Positions 34,219 to 43,039 of a stretch of DNA of 50,435 bases are shown piece after piece. This DNA comes from Rhodospirillaceae bacterium (GTDB taxonomy: Bacteria > Pseudomonadota > Alphaproteobacteria > Thalassobaculales > Thalassobaculaceae): NCBI GenBank assembly GCA_002722775.1, contig PBMU01000104.1, positions 1 to 50,435 on the forward strand. Direction: 5' to 3'. The position numbers and the translations under genes are program-made. The stretch's first letter is position 1, and every line of letters begins with the position of its first letter. The notes under the pieces are model-generated. The model was not told the origin of the DNA and did no database searches. It saw only the letters and a program-made list of their open reading frames with translations.

Positions 34219-37200
34219 TTGAATCGTTTGATATCCATATCAATCACGCGGCCAATTGCGGTGATCGCTGGGGTTCTTATGGTGGTGATGTTCGGTGGCG
34301 TCGCGCTGCAGAGTATCCCAATCCAACTCACGCCGGATGTTAACCGTCCGGTGATCACGATAACTACTTATTGGGGGGGAGCAGCGCCAGCAGAGGTGGA
34401 GCGCGAGATCGTCAACCGCCAGGAGGATGAGCTGCGGGGCGTCGAGGGGTTGAAGACGATCGTCAGCCGAGCCGAAACTGGGCGCGCGCGGGTGACCCTT
34501 GAGTTTGGTGTCGGCCAGGACATGGACAAAGCGCTGCTTTTAGTTGCCAATAGGCTGGATCGTGTCGGTGGTTATCCCAGTGAAGTGGACGAACCGACGT
34601 TGAACACTGCAGGCTCTGAGGATAATGCTATCGCGTGGCTGATTCTCCGACGAACCGGCACTAATAATCAGGCTATTCACACCTATTTCGATTTCGCTAA
34701 GGACGTGATCAAGGATCGCTTGGAACGCGTTGACGGCGTGTCTGAGGTCCGGGTCTATGGCGGTGCTGAACGCGAGATGCAGGTGTTGGCCGATCCTGAG
34801 AGCCTGGCCCAATATCGACTGACCATACCTCAGATGGTCTCCGCGCTACGCGTGGCCAACGCCTCGATCTCGGCTGGAGCGGTGGATGAAGGAAAACGGC
34901 GTTACGTCGTTCGTACTGAGGGCGACTTTCTATCGCGCGAAGCGGTCCGAAACGTGGTGCTGCGTTCAGAAAAGGACGAAATGTCCGGCCGCGTTGCCCG
35001 AGTAACAGTGGCTGATGTAGCGGACGTGGTCTTCGATTACAAGGAGCCGGTGGCCCGTATCCGCATGATGGGTCAACCAGCTTTGGCCCTGCCTGTCTAC
35101 CGAGAGACCGGCGCTAATGTCATCGAGGTAATGAAAGGTGTTAGGACCTCCGTCGAGGAAGTAAACGTCGGCTTCCTCGAGCAAGAGGAACTCCTGCTCA
35201 CCCAGGTCTATGACGAGACCACGTACATTCATTCGGCGATCGAGCTAGTCCGTCAAAATATGTATGTAGGTGGCACGCTCGCGGCGATCGTGCTTATGCT
35301 ATTTCTGCGTAGTTTCGGTGCTACCCTGGTGGTTTCTCTTGCGATCCCGATTTCGGTGATTGGGTCTTTTGTTGCCATGGCGGGGATGGGCCGATCGATA
35401 AACGTGATCTCTCTTGCCGGATTTGCCTTCGCTGTCGGCATGGTCGTCGATGCCGCGATCGTGGTGCTCGAGAACGTCTTTCGACTTCGGCAGACGGGGA
35501 TGCCGATCAAGGATGCGGCCTTTGAAGGCGCGAACCAGGTCTGGGGCGCGGTCCTCGTCTCGGCGCTCACTACGGTCATGGTATTCATTCCGATTCTGGT
35601 GATGGAACTCGAGGTTGGTCAACTTTTTCGCGACATCGCGGTGGCCATCTCCGTAGCCGTGATTCTGTCTCTTGTCGTCTCAATCACAGTCATTCCGGCG
35701 CTCTCCAGCAGAATGTTGCGCGGTGACATTCAATCCACGGTCCGACGCCGTCGGGTTCTGTGGGTCGACCAATTCGCTCGATGGTTTGTTAACGCCGTTA
35801 TGGAATTCACAAAAGCAGTATCCCAGCGCAAGGGACTTGCGATTGGCGTGGTGGCCGGGACAATGGTTATCTCTGGTGCGGTGACTACCATTTTGCTGCC
35901 GAAACTTGACTATCTGCCCGACGGCAACCGCAATTTGATCATTGGTTACGTGCTCCCACCGCCAGGCTACAACTTAAAAACAACGACAATGATCGCGAGC
36001 AAGGTTGAAGGTGTGACGAAACCCTTGTGGGATCCTGAGATGACCAGGACTGAGGTCGACGACGGAACACCGACCATTCAACGCTTCTTTTTTGTAGCAT
36101 TTCGCGCCAACACTATTGCCGGTGCCATCGCGGTCGATCCAAAACGGGTAGGGGAGCTTATTCCTATCCTTCGAAACTCTCTAAACTCAGAGCCCGCGAC
36201 ATTTGGGTTCTTCAACAAGAGATCGATATTCGGACGTGGTATTGGTGGAGCCCGTTCGATCGATTTGGATGTTTCCGGGGGGTCGCTGGAGGAGATAGTG
36301 TCCGTGGCGCAACGGGCGTTTGAGCTGGTGGGCCAGCGACTGCCTCGCAAAGAGGGCACACAGGTCCGTCCGCGACCCGCACTGAGCCTGGGTGCTCCGG
36401 AGGTCCGGGTTATGCCTGACCGAGAACGATTGGCGGACAACGGCGTGACGACGCGTGACCTGGGACAGACGGTTGATGCTTTTAACGACGGTCTGCGTGT
36501 TGCAGAAATCACTGTGAATGGAGAGAGGATTGACCTCACGTTACGGGGCCCTTATCGCCATATCACCGAGACCCAGGGTATCAACAATCTCCCAGTGGTA
36601 ACAAAAGACGGAATGATCGTCCCGGCTAGTTCTCTGGCCGACATTATAGTGACGTCGGGGCCGACTGAAATACGACACCGGGAACGCTTGCGGACGATCA
36701 CTCTTCAAATAAAACCACCAACAGACATTCCGCTAGAAGTGGCCATGGATCATGTTCGTATGGGCGTGATCGAAAAACTTCAGGCCCAGGGTCTACCATC
36801 TGGCGTCAAGCTGCAGATGTCCGGAACAGCTGATAAACTGACTGAGACCTGGGACGAAATGGTAATCCACCTGGTTATGGGATTGGTTATTGTCTATCTG
36901 GTCATGGCGGTATTGTTCGAAAGCTTCATCTATCCCCTGATAATCATCTTGTCGGTTCCGGTCGCGGCTGCAGGGGGAGTGATTGGTCTAGTTCTGCTTG
37001 CCCAGTTCCAACAGCAGACCCTGGATATGCTAACGCTACTCGGCTTCGTGATTTTGATAGGCATCGTGGTGAACAACGCAATTCTACTAGTTCACCAGAC
37101 CTTGCATCATCTGCGCATCGATGCCATGACGCCGACGGAAGCAATCCAAGAGGCAACCCGCAACCGGATCCGTCCGATTTTCATGTCTACCCTGACTAGC

Positions 37201-37407
37201 GTCCTTGGCATGTTGCCTCTCGTGGTTGTGCCGGGCGCCGGTTCTGAACTATACCGTGGCCTTGGCTCGGTGGTGATCGGAGGGCTGACCCTGTCCGCGG
37301 TGTTAACCTTATTGATCATACCGCCGATGCTTACGTTGTTCTTAGCGGTGATAGAGGAACGCCTTGGGACTGTGGGGATGAAGGAGAGGGGAAACCCCAA
37401 AGGTTGA
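34219..37407 (+). CDS. RND efflux permease, HAE1-type
   Basis: 1062 residues, normal for the family, starting at TTG 34219. It begins MNRLISISITRPIAVIAGVL, matching the first transmembrane helix. The proton-relay motif in TM4 is FAVGMVVDAAIVVLENVFRL, with adjacent acidic residues replaced as VDAA rather than VDNA (only one Asp is visible there). The second half repeats the layout with LLGFVILIGIVVNNAILLVH and RPIFMSTLTSVLGMLPL. It exports hydrophobic compounds using the proton gradient. The adaptor is immediately upstream; no outer-membrane TolC-type gene is in the window, so a shared channel elsewhere is likely. Confidence 0.94.
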   Translation: MNRLISISITRPIAVIAGVLMVVMFGGVALQSIPIQLTPDVNRPVITITTYWGGAAPAEVEREIVNRQEDELRGVEGLKTIVSRAETGRARVTLEFGVGQDMDKALLLVANRLDRVGGYPSEVDEPTLNTAGSEDNAIAWLILRRTGTNNQAIHTYFDFAKDVIKDRLERVDGVSEVRVYGGAEREMQVLADPESLAQYRLTIPQMVSALRVANASISAGAVDEGKRRYVVRTEGDFLSREAVRNVVLRSEKDEMSGRVARVTVADVADVVFDYKEPVARIRMMGQPALALPVYRETGANVIEVMKGVRTSVEEVNVGFLEQEELLLTQVYDETTYIHSAIELVRQNMYVGGTLAAIVLMLFLRSFGATLVVSLAIPISVIGSFVAMAGMGRSINVISLAGFAFAVGMVVDAAIVVLENVFRLRQTGMPIKDAAFEGANQVWGAVLVSALTTVMVFIPILVMELEVGQLFRDIAVAISVAVILSLVVSITVIPALSSRMLRGDIQSTVRRRRVLWVDQFARWFVNAVMEFTKAVSQRKGLAIGVVAGTMVISGAVTTILLPKLDYLPDGNRNLIIGYVLPPPGYNLKTTTMIASKVEGVTKPLWDPEMTRTEVDDGTPTIQRFFFVAFRANTIAGAIAVDPKRVGELIPILRNSLNSEPATFGFFNKRSIFGRGIGGARSIDLDVSGGSLEEIVSVAQRAFELVGQRLPRKEGTQVRPRPALSLGAPEVRVMPDRERLADNGVTTRDLGQTVDAFNDGLRVAEITVNGERIDLTLRGPYRHITETQGINNLPVVTKDGMIVPASSLADIIVTSGPTEIRHRERLRTITLQIKPPTDIPLEVAMDHVRMGVIEKLQAQGLPSGVKLQMSGTADKLTETWDEMVIHLVMGLVIVYLVMAVLFESFIYPLIIILSVPVAAAGGVIGLVLLAQFQQQTLDMLTLLGFVILIGIVVNNAILLVHQTLHHLRIDAMTPTEAIQEATRNRIRPIFMSTLTSVLGMLPLVVVPGAGSELYRGLGSVVIGGLTLSAVLTLLIIPPMLTLFLAVIEERLGTVGMKERGNPKG

Positions 37408-37416
37408 GGCAAGAAA

Positions 37417-38171
37417 TCAGCTCGCCCCGGGAAACCCGTTGACGGGAATTTTCAGGTAGTTGATTCCATTGGTGTCCTCTTTTGGTAAACGTCCGGCTCG
37501 CATGTTGATTTGGATCGCTGCGATGATCATATTCGGTAGGCCAAGTCGGGCGTCCCGCTCGGCCCGCATTGTGACGAACTCGTCCAGCCCAATCCCGTCG
37601 TGGATGTGTTTGTTATGCCGCTTCTGGGCGCTCACCGTGCTCTCCCACATGATTTCTCTCCCGCCGGGGCCGTAGTCGTGACCGACGAAAACCCTGGTGA
37701 CTAACGGCAGTTCGAGGATACGACGCGCGGAATGATAAAGCTGGTCGGCGGCCCCACCCAGTAAATCGCAGCGAGCGGCGCCAAAATCGGGCATGAAGAT
37801 AGTGTCGCCAACAAATACCGCGTCGCCGATCACGTAGCTCATGCAGGCCGGTGTATGTCCGGGTGCGGCAACCGCGCGAGCCCTAATGGCTACGGTCGCC
37901 CCGTGCGCTCTTTAAGATATTGTGTGCTCGTCACATGATCCGCATGCACGTGGGTCTCTAGAACCCACTGAACATCAAGTCCAGCCGCCTCTACAGCCTC
38001 CAAAACCCAATCGGCTGGAGCAGGGTCAAGTCGCCCAGTGGAGAGATCAAAATCCGCCGTCGGATCGATAAAGGCCGCCGTGCGGCTCGCGCTGTCGGAC
38101 ACTAAATAGGTGATTGTCGAGCACTGCTCGTGCAGAAAGGGAATGATTTGGGGGCGTGGAGTCATGGTCAA
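37417..38171 (-). pseudogene. Metallo-beta-lactamase-fold hydrolase, frameshifted and internally deleted
   Basis: The N-terminal ORF 37890..38171 has CSTITYLVSDSASRTAAFID and the metal motif ETHVHADHVTSTQYLKERTG, then stops. The C-terminal ORF 37417..37842 has MSYVIGDAVFVGDTIFMPDF, FVGHDYGPGGREIMWESTV and ends NYLKIPVNGFPG. Adding one G in the GGGG run near 37890 joins the frames as ERTGATVAIRARAVAAPGHT. In intact relatives (persulfide-dioxygenase-like, Blh-type) about 45 residues separate TGA from the TPGHT motif; here only about ten remain. So there are two lesions, a frameshift and a deletion, making the product unlikely to work. The metal His residues of the first motif are intact. Confidence 0.8.
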
Positions 38172-38405
38172 TTCCTTGGTTCCAATACGCGGCAGGGTCC
38201 GTTAGGCAAGCCGCGGAGAACGTCGAGGCTCTGATCCGACAACGGCGGGCTTTTTCGCCTACACCTTGATCGTGTTGGATTCAATGATACTCGGTTCGAT
38301 TGATCCACACTCCCGACGGTAGGCAACCCCCCAACCCGTGTTTTTAACGTCACAAACCAAGGCTTGCGGGACACGGAACCCATAGTATTCTCTAGGTTGG
38401 GCAAG

Positions 38406-39689
38406 ATGATCGCCGTGCGGGCGATCGTCGCGTGGGTCTGTAAGGCTAATGGCGTGACGCCACAAGAGATAGTTCAAATTCTGGTGGAACATGAGAAATG
38501 GTTGAGCCGCGGCCAGGGCGGCGCTCGGGCCGATTTCGCGCGCGCCAACCTGCAGGGCTTTACGCTAACCGAAGCTAACCTGAAATCGGCCAAGCTATCG
38601 GGGTGCGATCTCAGTAACGCCATCCTTTCGAACAGCGATCTGTCGAACTCCGATCTTTTCTGTGCGGTTCTTGACGGCGCCGACCTCAAGGCTACCAACC
38701 TCGAAAACGCCGATCTTCGCGGTGCCAACATGCGCCATGTCGATCTGGCCGGGGCTAATCTTAAGGGCGCTGACCTACGGGGAGGTTCGCTTATGTTTGG
38801 TAGTGAGTTCGGCGATGGGCCTACCCAGAATCAGGATGGTGCCGACCTATCGAACTCAGCGATGCAGAATGTCCAATTGGCTGGCGCTAACCTTTCTGGT
38901 GCTAACCTCTCCGGGGTCAATTTGCGGAATGCGGATCTTTCCGGCGCTGATCTTTCAGGATGCATACTAGCTGACACAGACCTTTCCGGCGCAAACTTAC
39001 AAGACGCGAATTTGGAAAACGCTGTGCTCGATGTCACGGTTCTAAAGCACGCAAACTTGTCCGGTGCCAATCTGGATGGTTGCGACATGGCTGCGGCTAA
39101 TCTGACTGGCGCAAACATGATGAGGCATGAGGATGCGTTGCCTCAGAAGGTTCGCGACATATTGAATAAACACTACGTTTGGATCCGTGAGGACGGCCGA
39201 CTCGGTGAACGCGCCATTTTGAAGAACGCGGATCTGTCCCATATTGACCTTTCCTCGGTCAACCTTTCCGGAGCGAATCTCTCCGGCGCTAATTTGACAG
39301 GCGCTAACCTATCGAACGTTCTTCTGGTCATGTCGGATCTGTCGAAGGCCAACCTTCAGAGGTCAAATCTTCAGGGAGCTACTTTGGAGGGGATCAATTT
39401 GAGTGGTGCTGACCTCAGTGAGGCCAACCTCTCCTACGCCGAGTTGGGCCCAGTAGATCTTGAGGATTCAGAGGGAATTCCGACAGGGCGATTATGGCCC
39501 GCTAACATATCGGGCGCCAAACTAAACAAGACAAACCTTACCCAAGCAAACATGCATTCGGCGAATTTGGCTAAAGCGGATTTGAAGGGTGCGAATCTCA
39601 AGGGAGCGAACATCGCTGGTTGCAACCTAACCGACGCCAAATTCAAAATGGAGCAATTAGAAGATGCCGTCAGGGGTGAAGATGGATGA
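38406..39689 (+). CDS. Pentapeptide-repeat protein with two modules
   Basis: 427 residues from ATG 38406; TTG 38364 would add 14. Almost the whole protein is pentapeptide repeats of the A(D/N)LxX kind (for example GANLSGANLSGVNLRNADLS). Such repeats fold into a right-handed beta-helix that can mimic DNA or serve as a scaffold; no function follows from sequence. The repeats fall in two modules, each introduced by a similar cap: VEHEKWLSRGQGGARADF near the N-terminus and NKHYVWIREDGRLGERAIL near residue 260. No signal peptide is apparent. A weak CCTAAG/CTTAGG inverted repeat lies just past the stop. Confidence 0.92.
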   Translation: MIAVRAIVAWVCKANGVTPQEIVQILVEHEKWLSRGQGGARADFARANLQGFTLTEANLKSAKLSGCDLSNAILSNSDLSNSDLFCAVLDGADLKATNLENADLRGANMRHVDLAGANLKGADLRGGSLMFGSEFGDGPTQNQDGADLSNSAMQNVQLAGANLSGANLSGVNLRNADLSGADLSGCILADTDLSGANLQDANLENAVLDVTVLKHANLSGANLDGCDMAAANLTGANMMRHEDALPQKVRDILNKHYVWIREDGRLGERAILKNADLSHIDLSSVNLSGANLSGANLTGANLSNVLLVMSDLSKANLQRSNLQGATLEGINLSGADLSEANLSYAELGPVDLEDSEGIPTGRLWPANISGAKLNKTNLTQANMHSANLAKADLKGANLKGANIAGCNLTDAKFKMEQLEDAVRGEDG

Positions 39690-40002
39690 TTAATCGCCTA
39701 AGACTGGACGGCTTAGGTTGGGTCAGCAGACAATTACGGAAGTTCAACTCTAATTTTTCTATCGATGTTAAACGCAAAAGGCACTGAGACCCTGAAACTC
39801 GGAGACGTCATCGCCGCCCACAAGCTGAAGTCGGTGAATAACGGATCATTTTGCCATAATCGTCAGGCTGAACGCAAAAGTATAGTCGGCAGAATTCGGA
39901 ATTAGCGCAGCAAAATTGAATTTGACCGCGTTGTACGGTGAGTATGATTTTAATTTGAGTTAAGCAGGTGGTGTTATTTGGCGCGATCAACCCCGCCAAG
40001 AG
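39690..40002. other. Intergenic region between convergent genes
   Basis: About 310 bp downstream of both the pentapeptide gene and the MFS pseudogene. A CCTAAG/CTTAGG inverted repeat at about 39698-39718 may be a weak terminator for the pentapeptide gene. Nothing else is visible. Confidence 0.35.
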
Positions 40003-41268
40003 TCAGGTTCTAAAACGTATGGTATCGCGAGGCAGGGCGAAGACCATGGTATTACTCAACAGCATGGTCGCGCCTAACAGATAGAACACAGCAACGAGCC
40101 CGAACGTATCAGCGACTAAGCCCCCGACTACAGGCATTAATATGCTGAATGCGCTCTGGGTCCCGAACATTAGGCTCGTCGCTGAGCCGGCCATGTGCGG
40201 GGGCACAAGATCCATCACCCAACTCTGAACCACAGGGCGTATGGCGAACAAAGCGAAGCCTAACAGCGAGATCCCGAAAACGAATGCGAGGCCGCTACCA
40301 AGGAAATTGAGTGAGAAAATGATTAATGTCGAGGCGGTGAGACCGGCCATCACCACCGAGCGGCGCCCGGCTCGATCGGACCAAATGCCCGCGAGTGGCG
40401 TTGCGATCACGCCTCCAACTTGAAGGACGGCCAATGTCAACCCGATCGTAGCAGGCCCAGCGCCTGCCACATTTACAAGATAGAGAGGTAGAAACATGAT
40501 GAGTCCATTCTGGGTCATGCTCCGCAAGGCACTCATCGTGCAGATTGAAAGCACGACTCGGTCCCGCAGAACAGCGAGCAACCCTTGAGCATATTCCGTG
40601 ATACCTAGACCGCGGGACTGGCTGGCCAACACGGCGGCGGGCGCGTTTGGACGCAACATGGCTCCGATTAGAGCGGCTATAACTATGGCCGGCAGGGCGG
40701 CCAAAAGCGCGGTGTTACGCCAATCGAACGTGAGCAGCATCATTCCGGCTGCGAGCGGGGCAAGCATGTCGCCGAGGCTTGCCCCAAGTGCATGGATAGA
40801 TAATGCATAGCCCCGAGTCTTGGCGAACTGCTCAGAGAGATAGGACAGTGCGGGCGGATGCCAAAGATTGGTTGCGGTGCTCATGACCGCGACCACCGCA
40901 ACCAACAATCAGATAGCGTAGGTATCCAGCCAGTGGCTAAAGCCGCTCAGAGCGGCGAGGGCAGCCGCACCGGCAACAACCTAAATTACCTGAAACAAGA
41001 CATGGCGCCCGGTGAGATCAACTAGTGGTCCGCTACCGACGTTGGCCATGAACGAACTCAAATGCATCACGCTGACCAGCATACCCGCCTGAGTGTAGTT
41101 CAGTCCCAGAGTGTCGGTGATGTAGGGGAGCAATATTTAGAAAGTGGTACCAATCCAATGAGTGGCAGCGTGGCCAAGACCCACGAGTGCAATTGGCGCG
41201 TTTTCACGCAAACTCAACCCGGTAAGTTTCTCAGAAAGCGTCAAGACTTGTACCTGTCGACAATGCAC
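40003..41268 (-). pseudogene. MFS transporter with three in-frame nonsense codons
   Basis: A single minus-strand frame of 422 codons, the normal MFS length, runs from about GTG 41268 to 40003. It is interrupted by TAA (41137-41139), TAG (40981-40983) and TGA (40909-40911). Before the first stop: IALVGLGHAATHWIGTTF; between stops: ILLPYITDTLGLNYTQAGML and SGPLVDLTGRHVLFQ; then GAAALAALSGFSHWLDTYAI; after the third stop the long ORF 40003..40908 with LATPLAGIWSDRAGRRSVVM-like motif and repeated hydrophobic helices. There is no frameshift, only point nonsense changes. The substrate is unknown. Different stop codons are used, so ordinary stop recoding is not a good explanation. Confidence 0.88.
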
Positions 41269-41322
41269 AGGGAAATGCTCTTATAGACGGGATGGACGGA
41301 AACGGCGATTGTTAGCCCCACT

Positions 41323-41943
41323 ATGTTGGAATTTCTTCACGCCGTATTGTCTCTGCCGGGTAGTGAGGTGGTAGCGCTGATCGTTATGATCGCTGTCGGT
41401 GTGTTGATTGGAGCTTATACTTTGATCACTGGGGTTCCACCCATGCCGACCAGCCGCCATGTGGTTCCGGTGTTGTTGGACTGGATCTCTGAGGGCGGCC
41501 GGCCACGTCTCGCCTACGATCTCGGATGCGGTTGGGGTCGGATCGCCTTCGCGCTGGCCTCTCAGTTTCCCGAAACCAAGGTGGTCGGAATCGAACTGTC
41601 ACCGGTTCCTTGGCTATTCTGTCGCCTCAGGCTGTTGGTCCAGCGGCGCCCGAACCTCGAGATCCGCCGCGGTGACTTCCTTAAAATGCCCCTCGGGGAC
41701 GCGGACCTTGTGTTCTGCTATCTGATGATCAAAGCGATGCGGCGTTTGCAGATGAAACTCGATACAGAAGCGGCTCCGGGTGCCATCGTGATTTCCAACA
41801 GTTTTGCCTTCCCAGACTGGCGTCCTCAGCGTGTCGAAATAGTGTCGATGGGCATGTCCACTTGGCTTTACCTCTACCGGGTCCCAACTGATGGCTTGTT
41901 CCGTGAGGAACGAGAGACCGAACCTCCGGAACGCATCACTTAG
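41323..41943 (+). CDS. Membrane-anchored SAM-dependent methyltransferase-like protein
   Basis: 206 residues. An N-terminal hydrophobic helix (VVALIVMIAVGVLIGAYTLI) is followed by a class I methyltransferase fold: motif I LAYDLGCGWGRIAFALA, acidic VVGIELSPVPWLF, LEIRRGDFLKMPLGDADLVF and later PGAIVISNSFAFPDW. The pattern fits small anchored methyltransferases of unknown substrate. ATG 41323 has no strong ribosome site. It is divergent from the MFS pseudogene with only about 55 bases between starts. Confidence 0.82.
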   Translation: MLEFLHAVLSLPGSEVVALIVMIAVGVLIGAYTLITGVPPMPTSRHVVPVLLDWISEGGRPRLAYDLGCGWGRIAFALASQFPETKVVGIELSPVPWLFCRLRLLVQRRPNLEIRRGDFLKMPLGDADLVFCYLMIKAMRRLQMKLDTEAAPGAIVISNSFAFPDWRPQRVEIVSMGMSTWLYLYRVPTDGLFREERETEPPERIT

Positions 41944-42188
41944 ACAGCCCGGTGCCCTCAGGATAGTTTGAGCGTTTTCTGGATTTTGTTATATTCCTAC
42001 TGTTCTTAGTCCAAGGCCCTTCGGGTGGGTTCTACACAGCGCATCGACTGTGAGGCTAGCTCGGCCCAGTCTTGTAAAGCGCCGCGCAGGAGCAGGACGT
42101 TAGAGCGGTTGGATACACAACCCAATGAAATGAAGGGCTCCAATCACCACGTCCTGCCATAAACAAACGAGCATAGCTGGATAGCGTT

Positions 42189-42911
42189 TTAGCCGAACCG
42201 ACGGGGTTTGAGCCCCATTTGGAACCAGGAAATGAAACCATACATATCAAAGACCGGCAAGCGCGTCCGGTCGGCAATCACGGCAGAGTAAGGCGTCATG
42301 TTGGTGCATTCGAGCAAGATTGCGCCAATATTTGGATGGCGATGGAGTAGTGTGTCGGTAGCTTGCAGAAGGTCGCGTTCCGCAGCGTCCACGTCCAGAC
42401 GTTCTTTATTGCCGAGTAGGACGCGAGTGAACTCCCCACCCAGTTCGTCAGTGCCGACCACCGGCGCGTCGAGTGGTACGCCGGCGGCCTCCAAGTGCTG
42501 TTCAGTCAACGATTCAGCCGAAATTGTTAGTACCCCGACCCGTCTTGCAGGCGGTAACATGGCTTGGATCATTGGGTATTGCATTAGGGAAGACGTAGCC
42601 ACCGGGACCCCGACTGTGTCGGCGAGATCGGACTGAATCAAAGAGAGAAAGCCACAATTGGTTGTGATTCCGTCACAACCAATTGCCACCAGATCCCGCG
42701 CGGCATCTAAAAAAGCGTTTCCAAGACCCGATGCACGCTGTCGCACAACACGTTCCGGGCTGGCTCCTAGAACCACACGATAGTGCACTGGAAACGGCCA
42801 GGTTCCGGCGTTTCCTATGTCGCCGGGGATACGGGGGAACCGGGCATCTAACATTAGAACACCGATGCTGGCCCCGTAGACCGCTTTGCCACCCTTCGCG
42901 ATGCGTGTCAT
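42189..42911 (-). CDS. Aspartate/glutamate racemase superfamily protein
   Basis: 240 residues from ATG 42911, which has GGAGGA about six bases upstream; the ORF start at 42926 is five codons longer. The two catalytic cysteines of the superfamily are visible: GCDGITTNCGFLSL and GAILLECTNMTPYSAV. RRVGVLTISAESLTEQHLEA is the central hinge. The superfamily includes Asp/Glu racemases, hydantoin racemases, maleate isomerases and arylmalonate decarboxylases; both Cys present favours racemase or isomerase chemistry. It is divergent from an M20 amidohydrolase, so a hydantoin- or ureido-acid route is an attractive but unproven reading. Confidence 0.85.
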   Translation of the reverse strand: MTRIAKGGKAVYGASIGVLMLDARFPRIPGDIGNAGTWPFPVHYRVVLGASPERVVRQRASGLGNAFLDAARDLVAIGCDGITTNCGFLSLIQSDLADTVGVPVATSSLMQYPMIQAMLPPARRVGVLTISAESLTEQHLEAAGVPLDAPVVGTDELGGEFTRVLLGNKERLDVDAAERDLLQATDTLLHRHPNIGAILLECTNMTPYSAVIADRTRLPVFDMYGFISWFQMGLKPRRFG

Positions 42912-43039
42912 TGAGGATCCTCCCATCCTAAGTTTGACGTATCAACGGTGCCGAAACCAGACCCAGCGCGCAACGTCGCCTTTCAACGCGGCTGAATTAT
43001 GGCTTATGATGTTTCTGGGCTAGCGTACCGGAGGTAGTG

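Noticed and set aside
38406-39689. DNA-level tandem repeat or CRISPR-like array in the pentapeptide gene
   Set aside because: The repetition is a consequence of the protein repeat; there are no constant-length direct repeats with unique spacers.
40003-41268. Stop-codon recoding (selenocysteine or read-through) in the MFS frame
   Set aside because: All three different stop codons occur within 230 bp, and no recoding element is evident; point decay is simpler.
42056-42188. ORF 42056..42277 (-) as a gene after the racemase
   Set aside because: It overlaps the end of the racemase in another frame, has no recognisable motif and no ribosome site.
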